Source: Branchinecta lynchi (taxonomy: Eukaryota; Arthropoda; Branchiopoda; Anostraca; Branchinectidae). From it: 64,000 nt of DNA. The stretch spans positions 16,874,055 through 16,938,054 of the forward strand of contig JAKZAP010000015.1 in assembly GCA_023053575.1 (NCBI GenBank), in the 5' to 3' direction. Shown here in pieces: positions 56,601-64,000 of the stretch. Position 1 is the first letter of the stretch, and each line of letters starts with the position of its first letter. The position numbers and the translations under genes were made by a program. A model generated the notes under the pieces. That model ran no database searches. It was not told the origin of the DNA and saw nothing but the letters and a program-made list of their open reading frames with translations.

Positions 56601-57483
56601 AGTACACAGAATACTAGGATTCACTGAAAGTGCTTACTTAAAAGGATATATAGACCACAACACAGCACTTAGAACTAAAGGTACAAATGATTTTGAGAAG
56701 GATTTCTTTAAGCTTATGAATAATGCTTGCTTTGGAAAAACTATGGAAAACGTAAGGAAGCGAGCGGATATGGAAATAATAACGGATGACGCAACAAGAG
56801 AAAAAATAATAAAGAAACCCAACTTTAAATCTGAAATAATATTCAGTGAAAACTTTTCAGTAGCAAGAATGTCAAAGGAAAAGATAAAATTAGACAAACC
56901 AATGTATATCGGCTTTGCTGTATTGGAACTATCCAAGTTATTGATGTATGAATTCCATTATGATTATATGAAGCCTAAATACGGAGATAAAATTGATTTG
57001 TGTTATATGGACACTGATTCTTTCATATATGATATTAGAACTGAAGATTTTTATCAAGATATCAAACAGGATTTGAATGAGAGGTTCGATACATCTGATT
57101 ATGCGAAAGATAATCCATATAGGTTTCCTAATGTAAATAAGAAAGTGATAGGAATGATGAAAGATGAACTAGGTGGACAGGTTATGACAGAATTTGTTGG
57201 ATTACGATCAAAAGTATATGCTTATTTAAAGGACAACCAAGACCCTTCAAAAGCTAGCAAAAAACTGAAAGGAATTAAAACCAATATAGTTAAAGATAAA
57301 ATTACGATTCAAAACTATAAGGATGTACTGTTTGGTAAAACTGAAAACCTTTCTGTGACCCAGTACAACTTAAGATCATACAAGCACAATATGTTTCTAG
57401 AAGAACAGAATAAAAAAGCGTTAGATCCTAAGGATGATAAAAGGATAGCAACAAGCGATAAAAAATTCTTCCTAAATAAATGA
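53682..57483 (+). pseudogene. pPolB: Polinton copy 2 pPolB, broken
   Basis: The only copy with its N-terminus. ATG 53682 lies in CCTATTAAATG, and two SAP-like helix-loop-helix segments are visible (LRTYAKINKIKTNG and LKKFLKNKNLSTRG). Lesions: an internal deletion of about 290 bp at 54768-54810, replaced by short filler and causing a frameshift; a TGG to TGA change at 56260-56262 in motif A (NNLYG then stop); and loss of the last codons plus the whole palindromic array, fusing to the ATPase leader at about 57462. Exonuclease motifs, motif B and motif C (YMDTDS) are otherwise preserved. Clearly inactive. Confidence 0.95.
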
Positions 57484-58036
57484 ATGAAAAGGCTCCAATC
57501 AAAGTCTATGATTTTAGTGAAAAGAACACTTATCAGAATAAGCACGACCTTGCACCTCAGTGGCCATTCAGACTCTTAATTTGTGGTAGTTCTGGAACAG
57601 GGAAAACTAACCTTCTTTTGAATTTAATTTATGAATATCTTTGTTTCAACCGAATATACTTGTATGCTAAAGATCTTGAAGAAGAGATAAATATCAAGAC
57701 CTTATAACCAATTTAACCACTTTGGAGTCACAATGCAAATCGAAAGTCTTAACAGTAAGTAACAATCTTGATGATATTGTCGATGTTGACGACTTAGACC
57801 CTGGGTACCAAAACTTGATTATCTTTGACGATTTTGTCACTGAAAAAGACCAGAAGAAAATAGAAGATTTATTCATAAGAGGAAGAAAGAAAAATGCCTC
57901 AATTATTTACTTGTCTCAAAGCTATCATAAAACTCCAAAGGTGGTAAGGCTCCAGTGCAATTATTTTGCATTCTTTCAGTGTTCTAATCCAAAAGAAGTA
58001 AAATTAATAAGACAAAGCCATGTAAGTAGTATATAA
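57480..58036 (+). pseudogene. Polinton copy 2 packaging ATPase, frameshifted and truncated
   Basis: Start and Walker A as in copy 1. A 2-bp insertion near 57685 shifts the frame. The remaining Walker B half reads in another frame from about 57722. Homology ends near 58022, where an inverted Polinton segment is joined. Confidence 0.93.
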
Positions 58037-58268
58037 AGCCGGGTTCTACTCCACCCTCCCCCCAATTTCAAAACCCCATTTTAACATCAATTTCTTAAAT
58101 TTTAACATCCTTTTTACCAAATTATCCCCCTTTTTAAGAACATTTTTATTTTCTTACTTCCAAAATAAAGGATACAAGAAATGAGAATATTACCCTTTAC
58201 TACATATAAAATACTACAATATACTACTACTTCTTTTTTTTTTACATTTTTAATTTTTTATTCAAATA
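58023..58268 (-). other. Inverted Polinton 3' intergenic segment
   Basis: Reverse-complement match to 12590-12833, starting exactly at the position of the PWWP stop codon in copy 1 and retaining TATATAAAG. The PWWP ORF itself is absent. Confidence 0.8.
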
Positions 58269-58577
58269 TTACTGAGTAAACAGTTCTAAATCCACATATG
58301 TTTCTTTGTTCTTGTTTTCGCGTACAATCGGTTGCAAAACCAGATTTTTCTTTAAAAGTAATTCGTTAGCAATGGCATTATATTTCTGTGTTATAAACAA
58401 ATCACAGGGTTTGTTATTATGATTAATGACCACAACCAACTTATCACCATATTTTGTCTTAGCAATTCTCATTTTAACGATAGTATATTTCAGTCCTAGA
58501 ACTAGTTCTTCTTTCCTGATTGTCTCATTGTATTTATTCATTCTGATTGTATTCAAGACTTCCTTTGTGGACTCCAT
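58269..58577 (-). CDS. Polinton 102-aa protein, inverted second copy
   Basis: Same protein as 12279-12587 with two substitutions, in opposite orientation to the adjacent polymerase and ATPase. Start in CCTAATAAATGG. Beyond the start, homology stops near 58610, where the major capsid gene would end in an intact element. Confidence 0.82.
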   Translation of the reverse strand: MESTKEVLNTIRMNKYNETIRKEELVLGLKYTIVKMRIAKTKYGDKLVVVINHNNKPCDLFITQKYNAIANELLLKKNLVLQPIVRENKNKETYVDLELFTQ

Positions 58578-58672
58578 TTATTAGGGGATGATTTTATTAA
58601 ATAAAAATCCAAAGCTCCTAATTACCGGCAGATCGTAACACCTGTGGTGTGAGAGATGCGTCACACTAAATA

Positions 58673-58690
58673 TTCTCGAATATTCTCGAA
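58673..58690. promoter_or_regulatory. Heat-shock element array
   Basis: TTCTCGAATATTCTCGAA: four contiguous alternating 5-bp HSF units (TTC/GAA) in perfect register, inside a longer near-palindrome. A TATA-like AATATATATAG lies at about 58746-58756, and the next bases are an A-rich leader-like stretch. Confidence 0.6.
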
Positions 58691-58745
58691 TATTTAGATG
58701 CGTCACCTCCAGCAGATAACAAGACTCGGCGGAGAAGATTCGCGA

Positions 58746-58756
58746 ATATATATAGT
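58746..58756 (+). promoter_or_regulatory. TATA-like box downstream of the heat-shock element
   Basis: AATATATATAG about 60 bp from the HSE array. It points toward polymerase copy 3. The A/G-rich sequence after it contains AATGTAAGT (58831), a possible splice donor. Confidence 0.4.
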
Positions 58757-58962
58757 GTCGCGCATCTGGTTAAGGAGACATTTGTAAACAAGTTGAGATT
58801 AAGAAGGTGTTGAAGAAAGAAAAAATTTCCAATGTAAGTATTTTTAGTTTTCTAGCGATAAAAACAAGGATATCCAGGTAGATATCTAGCAAGATAGGAA
58901 TAGCTGCATCTGAAACAAAAAATTACGCAAATATCAAATATACCACACGAGTTATCAGATGA

Positions 58963-59203
58963 CGAAGCGCATCACAGGAGATGGCGTAGGAACCAGATGG
59001 TCTTGACAGATTCTGTAAAGAATTTTTAATGGGTTAGATAATGTTGCGAAGCGCGTCACACGAGATGAAGTAGGAATCAAATGACCTTCACAAATTCTGT
59101 AAAGGAATTATCTGGGTTAGATAATGTTGCGAAGCGCGTCACACGAGATGAAGTAGGAATCAAATGGCCTTCAAAAATTCTGTAAAAATTCTGTAAAAAT
59201 TCT
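58963..59203. repeat. Three tandem repeats of about 83 bp
   Basis: CGAAGCGCGTCACACGAGATG-type units start at 58963, 59047 and 59130. The last unit ends in a short TTCTGTAAAAA stutter at the edge of polymerase copy 3 homology. Confidence 0.88.
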
Positions 59204-59217
59204 GTAATAAGTATATT

Positions 59218-62200
59218 TTGATAGCTGAAGATAAAATTAAAATTGAACGCAGAAACGAAAGAACTCATAATAAGAACAGACCATCCGACTACAAACCAGA
59301 ACCGAGATTACGAACCATTCTGGAAGATGAGATAAAAGAAAATAATATCACCATTACAAAACTAAAACAAGAATACAATGATAACAAAGAAAAAGAGACA
59401 AGCGAATTAAAGAAATTTCTGAAAAACAAGAACCTATCAACTCGCGGAAACCGAGAAGAAGTACTAAAAAGAGTTGGAGAATACTATAATAATATTATTA
59501 CCAAACATAAAGATTCCGTACAGAAAAATAGAGATATCATAAGAGATCAAACAGAAAGACGTGACAACAGTAGACAGAAACCAATTGGTTTATCCACTCT
59601 CTTTATAAATAAGAAAAAAATCAAAGAAGAAAAATTAATTCCTGATCATTTATTTAGAAAGGAAGAAGAACAGCAGCCTACTATTTCTAGGGAAACGGAA
59701 AACCTTTATACCATCAACGTTTCTATTGAAAGCAATGGAAGAGATGAACAAACTCTTATTGCTTTTACTTTCGCCGATTTACAGCGGCGGATGAATGAAC
59801 TTTATCAATATAGAGTTCAGTTTGTAACCAGGGTTATATTCTATAGACAGGAGAATGATGAAGAAGTAGTAGTGTATTACAACAGTACTTCTTGGATTAT
59901 AAATAAAAATAGCATTCTTACTCATAATCATTTGAATGATAATAACAAGAGACTTAGTTCTTTAAGTAATACCCCTCGATCTGGGCTACAATTTAGTCGG
60001 TATGAAGGAATTGATTATAGGATGACACGAATAGAATCTTACATGGGAGGAACGTTTAAAATACTGCCAGATTTCGTAAAAAATAAAAAAGCGTGTATAA
60101 ATATAAAAAATTTAGATCAAAAATGCTTTCTTTGGTCTATCTTAGCAAATCTACATCCAGCTAAGGATCATCCGGAAAGAATTTCGAAATATAAACAATA
60201 TGAGAACGAATTTGATTTCGATGGGGTTACCAACTTCCCAATGGATACTAAAGATATACACAAATTTGAAAATAGATACAACATTAAGATTTGTTTATTT
60301 CAAATTGAAAAAGAGAAAATTATCAGAAGTCATATACTAAAAAGTACAATCAATGGCAAAACAGCTAAACATGTTATTAATTTATTATATTTCGATAATC
60401 ATTATGTATTGGTAAAGGATCTGAGCAGATTAGTTGGTAGTCAAATCTCTAAAAATAAAACAAAGACATACCTATGCACTTTTTGCGGAAGGCATTTTAC
60501 AAAAGAAGAACACTTTGAAAAACATGAAAGTAAAAATAATTGCGAAGATCCTGATATAATAATGCCTCCTGAAGGTTCAAGTATACAATATAAAAATATT
60601 GCAAAACAAATGAAAGTACCTTATTGCATAATAGCAGACTTTGAGTCTTATAACGAAGAATACAATCAGGTAAACGGAAAGAAAACAATAAAAGTGGCCA
60701 AACAGAAACCATTTGCTTACGGATTTCAGGTATGCTGTTCCTTTGATACAAACCAGAACAAATACTATGACTATTTCGGTGAAGACGCTGCAAAACATTT
60801 TGTTAAAACCGTTACAAAAGTATCCACAGAAATTGCAAACAAATATGAAAGCAGACAAAGAAACCATACTTATACCAATTCAGAAATTACCGAAAAATGG
60901 AAAAATCTAATGGATAAGACTTGTCACATCTGTACAACTGAAATTACTGAAAATCCTCACTTTGATCACGACCACATGACAGGAGAAGATAGGGGATTTG
61001 CTCATGCTGAATGTAATATGAAATACAGGATTCCTAGGCATATCCCGGTAGTAATGCATAATTTATCAAAATATGATTCTCATTTATTTGTTAGAGAATT
61101 GATACCTGATAACGGAATTTTTGAAAGTGCAGAAAGTTTCATATCATTCTCGAAATCAATAAGTATAAGAAAGACGGATACGGAAATAAAATATGAGATC
61201 CGGTTTATAGATTCGATTAGATTTATGGCTTCATCTTTAGACAAACTATCAGCAAATTTAGCGAAATGTGATTGCAAAGTACCCTGTAATCATCTAAGAG
61301 AGAATTTCAAGTACACATCGAATAGTTTCAATAACGATGAAGAATTCAAAGAAATAATTAAAAAAGGGGTATATCCGTATGAATTCGTAGACAGTTTCGA
61401 TAAAATGAATTGTACAAACTTACCATCCATAGAAAGCTTTTATTCTAGGTTGACAGGGAAAGGTATTGACAAAAGTGATTATAAAAGAGCGGTATCTATA
61501 TGGAAGCAATTTAACTGTGAAACTTTACTTGATTATACCAAGTTGTACCTAAAAAGTGATGTGTTAATTCTATCAGATGTTGTGGAGAATTTTAGGAACG
61601 TTTGTATACATAATTATGATCTGGATCCACTTCATTACTTCTCAGCTCCAGGACTAACATGGGATGCTTTCCTAAAGCATTCGAAAGTAGACTTGCCGTT
61701 ATTCTCAAAGGAAGACATGTATACCTTTATAGAAAAAGGAATAAGAGGTGGTGTATCCCAATGTATAAAAAGATACGCAAAAGCAAATAATAAATATACA
61801 AGTGATTATAATAAGAATAAGCCATCTAATTATTTAGTGTATTTGGATAAAAATAATTTATATGGGTGGGCAATGTCACAAGATTTACCAGCGAATGATT
61901 TCCAATTCATTTCCATACCGGATGATTTGAAAGAAAGGAATGAATATGAATCAATCGAGTATTACAACCATCTGAAAAGTCATATCAAGTCGGTGATTAC
62001 GATTAAGTCGGTGAGACAAGATGTGGGTGCTATATATGAGGTAGACTTAGAATATCCAAAAGAACTACACGAATTACACAAGGATTTACCATTAGCACCC
62101 GAACACTTTAACGGTAAGCTATGTACCACAGTATTAGATAAAACTAACTATGTAGTTCACCACAGGAACCTAGAATTCTATTTACAAAAAGGTTTGATAT

Positions 62201-63102
62201 TGAAAAGAGTACACAGAATACTAGGATTCACTGAAAGTGCTTACTTAAACGGATATATAGACCACAACACAGCACTTAGAACTAAAGGTACAAATGATTT
62301 TGAAAAGGATTTCTTTAAGCTTATGAATAATGCTTGCTTTGGAAAAACTATGGAAAACGTAAGGAAGCGAGCGGATATGGAAATAATAACGGATGATGCA
62401 ACAAGAGAAAAAATAATAAAGAAACCCAACTTTAAATCTGAAATAATATTCAGTGAAAACTTTTCAGTAGCAAGAATGTCAAAGGAAAAGATAAAATTAG
62501 ACAAACCAATGTACATCGGCTTTGCTGTATTAGAACTATCCAAGTTATTGATGTATGAATTCCATTATGATTATATGAAGCCTAAATATGGAGATAAAAT
62601 TGATTTGTGTTATATGGACACTGATTCTTTCATATACGACATTCGAACCGAAGATTTCTATGAAGATATCAAACAAGATTTGAATGAGAGGTTCGATACA
62701 TCTGATTATACGAAAGATAATCCATATGGGTTTCCTAGTGTAAATAAGAAAGTGATAGGAATGATGAAAGATGAATTAGGTGGACAGGTTATGACAGAGT
62801 TTGTTGGATTACGATCAAAAGTATATGCTTATTTAAAGGACAACCAAGACCCTTCAAAAGCTAGCAAAAAACTGAAAGGAATAAAAACCAATATAGTTAA
62901 AGATAAAATTACGATTCAAAACTATAAGGATGTACTGTTTGGTAAAACGGAAAACCTTTCTATAACCCAGTATAACTTAAGATCATACAAGCACAATATG
63001 TTTCTGGAAGAACAGAATAAAAAAGCGTTAGATCCTAAGGATGATAAAAGGATAGTAACAAGCGATAAAATACACACTTTACCTTTAGGTTATAAACATT
63101 AA
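59218..63102 (+). CDS. pPolB: Polinton copy 3 pPolB, 5'-truncated but otherwise open
   Basis: Uninterrupted frame of 1294 codons to TAA 63100-63102. It has one SAP-like segment (LKKFLKNKNLSTRG), the C2H2-like finger (YLCTFCGRHF), Exo I (IIADFES), endonuclease VII/HNH-like CHIC...HDH...HAECN, Exo II, Exo III (YLKSDVLIL), motif A (DKNNLYG), motif B (NNACFGKTMEN) and motif C (YMDTDS). All catalytic motifs are present. Relative to copy 2 about 67 N-terminal codons are missing: homology begins at 59204 after the tandem repeats, and the first codon given is TTG. The first in-frame ATG lies some 200 codons in. Expression would need an upstream spliced exon or internal start. Confidence 0.95.
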   Translation: MIAEDKIKIERRNERTHNKNRPSDYKPEPRLRTILEDEIKENNITITKLKQEYNDNKEKETSELKKFLKNKNLSTRGNREEVLKRVGEYYNNIITKHKDSVQKNRDIIRDQTERRDNSRQKPIGLSTLFINKKKIKEEKLIPDHLFRKEEEQQPTISRETENLYTINVSIESNGRDEQTLIAFTFADLQRRMNELYQYRVQFVTRVIFYRQENDEEVVVYYNSTSWIINKNSILTHNHLNDNNKRLSSLSNTPRSGLQFSRYEGIDYRMTRIESYMGGTFKILPDFVKNKKACINIKNLDQKCFLWSILANLHPAKDHPERISKYKQYENEFDFDGVTNFPMDTKDIHKFENRYNIKICLFQIEKEKIIRSHILKSTINGKTAKHVINLLYFDNHYVLVKDLSRLVGSQISKNKTKTYLCTFCGRHFTKEEHFEKHESKNNCEDPDIIMPPEGSSIQYKNIAKQMKVPYCIIADFESYNEEYNQVNGKKTIKVAKQKPFAYGFQVCCSFDTNQNKYYDYFGEDAAKHFVKTVTKVSTEIANKYESRQRNHTYTNSEITEKWKNLMDKTCHICTTEITENPHFDHDHMTGEDRGFAHAECNMKYRIPRHIPVVMHNLSKYDSHLFVRELIPDNGIFESAESFISFSKSISIRKTDTEIKYEIRFIDSIRFMASSLDKLSANLAKCDCKVPCNHLRENFKYTSNSFNNDEEFKEIIKKGVYPYEFVDSFDKMNCTNLPSIESFYSRLTGKGIDKSDYKRAVSIWKQFNCETLLDYTKLYLKSDVLILSDVVENFRNVCIHNYDLDPLHYFSAPGLTWDAFLKHSKVDLPLFSKEDMYTFIEKGIRGGVSQCIKRYAKANNKYTSDYNKNKPSNYLVYLDKNNLYGWAMSQDLPANDFQFISIPDDLKERNEYESIEYYNHLKSHIKSVITIKSVRQDVGAIYEVDLEYPKELHELHKDLPLAPEHFNGKLCTTVLDKTNYVVHHRNLEFYLQKGLILKRVHRILGFTESAYLNGYIDHNTALRTKGTNDFEKDFFKLMNNACFGKTMENVRKRADMEIITDDATREKIIKKPNFKSEIIFSENFSVARMSKEKIKLDKPMYIGFAVLELSKLLMYEFHYDYMKPKYGDKIDLCYMDTDSFIYDIRTEDFYEDIKQDLNERFDTSDYTKDNPYGFPSVNKKVIGMMKDELGGQVMTEFVGLRSKVYAYLKDNQDPSKASKKLKGIKTNIVKDKITIQNYKDVLFGKTENLSITQYNLRSYKHNMFLEEQNKKALDPKDDKRIVTSDKIHTLPLGYKH

Positions 63103-63390
63103 ATTCAAGTACCTACTTAAAAAATTCAAGTACCTACTTCAAAAATTCAAGTACCTACTTCAAAAATTCAAGTACCTACTTAAAAAATTCAAGTACCTAC
63201 TTAAAAACTTCAAGTACCTACTTCAAAACTTCAAGTACCTACTTAAAAAATTCAAGTACCTACTTAAAAAATTCAAGTACCTACTTAAAAAAATCAAGTA
63301 CCTACTTAAAAAATTCAAGTACCTACTTAAAAAAATCAAGTACCTACTTCAAAACTTCAAGTATATACTTAAAATACTCAAGTAAATCTT
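63103..63390 (+). repeat. Palindromic 21-bp repeat array (copy 3)
   Basis: About 12 intact TCAAGTACCTACTT units plus degenerate ones, at the same position as in copy 1 but with different unit number and spacer order. Confidence 0.93.
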
Positions 63391-63415
63391 ATAATGAAAA
63401 ATTCTTCCTAAATAA

Positions 63416-64000
63416 ATGAATGAAAAGGCTCCAATCAAAGTGTATGATTTTAGCGAAAAGAACACTTATCAGAATAAGCACGACCTTGCACCTCAGTGGC
63501 CATTCAGACTCTTAATTTGTGGTAGTTCTGGAACAGGGAAAACAAACCTTCTTTTGAATTTAATTTATGAATATCTTTGTTTCAACCGAATATACTTGTA
63601 TGCTAAAGATCTTGAAGAAGATAAATATCAAGACCTTATAACCAATTTAACCACTTTGGAGTCACAATGCAAATCGAAAGTCTTAACAGTAAGTAACAAT
63701 CTTGATGATATCGTCGATGTTGACGACTTAGACCCTGAATACCAAAACTTGATTATCTTTGACGATTTTGTCACTGAAAAAGACCAGAAGAAAATAGAAG
63801 ATTTATTCATAAGAGGAAGAAAGAAAAATGCCTCAATTATTTACTTGTCTCAAAGCTATCATAAAACGCCAAAGGTGGTAAGGCTCCAGTGCAATTATTT
63901 TGCATTCTTTCAGTGTTCTAATCCAAAAGAAGTAAAATTAATAAGACAAAGCCATGTATCCAGTATAGACGATGAAAAATTTCTCAAACAATTCGAGACT
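63416..64000 (+). CDS. Polinton copy 3 packaging ATPase, cut by window end
   Basis: ATG in CCTAAATAAATG. Walker A GSSGTGKT and Walker B LIIFDDF are both present with no lesion in the visible 195 codons. Nearly identical to copy 1. Confidence 0.93.
   Translation, partial: MNEKAPIKVYDFSEKNTYQNKHDLAPQWPFRLLICGSSGTGKTNLLLNLIYEYLCFNRIYLYAKDLEEDKYQDLITNLTTLESQCKSKVLTVSNNLDDIVDVDDLDPEYQNLIIFDDFVTEKDQKKIEDLFIRGRKKNASIIYLSQSYHKTPKVVRLQCNYFAFFQCSNPKEVKLIRQSHVSSIDDEKFLKQFET

Overview
The window looks like a chromosome or scaffold segment from an arthropod, probably an insect. Three signs support this: two spliced host genes with GT-AG introns (a sugar transporter and a SMYD5-like SET/MYND protein), dense decayed DNA transposons and non-LTR retrotransposons, and three copies of one Maverick/Polinton family at the two ends. 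The species cannot be fixed from the sequence.

Left block (1 to about 13.2 kb): most of one Polinton, copy 1, in + orientation. The order is protein-primed DNA polymerase B (cut by the window start and frameshifted), an array of palindromic 21-bp repeats, FtsK/HerA-type packaging ATPase, a fibre-like protein split by a 2.2-kb repeat insertion, an AT-hook/hydrophobic core-like protein, adenain-like protease, zinc-ribbon plus retroviral-type integrase, a protein of unknown function, minor capsid (penton), a pVI-like protein, major capsid protein, and a 102-aa protein. A convergent ORF encoding a PWWP domain lies on the minus strand at the end. Several genes carry single lesions. The frame changes in front of the protease and the integrase both sit on A-AAA-AAA heptamers in the correct phase for -1 frameshifting.

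Middle block (13.2 to about 48.6 kb): two convergent host genes. Two 3' exons of an MFS sugar transporter (Tret1-like) lie at 13575-17928 (+). Eight exons of a SMYD5 homologue run from 40810 down to 21314 (-), reading in phase through to the stop. The first coding exon of SMYD5 was not found. The introns are packed with nested elements. Several have target-site duplications that can be read directly: hAT-like 8-bp TSDs at 14141-14758, 33405-36413, 43774-44069 and 45825-46429; a TA-flanked mariner-like MITE at 20245-20403; and a TGA-flanked element at 20548-21116.

Right block (48.6 to 64 kb): a nearly complete minus-strand LINE (endonuclease plus reverse transcriptase), a 100-N assembly gap, then two more copies of the Polinton family in direct orientation. 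Copy 2 is rearranged: its polymerase is broken, its ATPase is frameshifted and truncated, and the 102-aa gene is inverted. Copy 3 has a polymerase ORF uninterrupted over 1294 codons but without its N-terminus, followed by the palindromic array and the start of an ATPase. A heat-shock-element array with a TATA-like box lies upstream of copy 3.

Most interesting points: a PWWP-domain gene apparently carried by the Polinton next to a retroviral-type integrase; a start-codon-overlapping TAATAAATG motif shared by most Polinton genes; paired -1 slippery heptamers before protease and integrase; palindromic iterons between polymerase and ATPase; and the heat-shock promoter-like block in front of copy 3.
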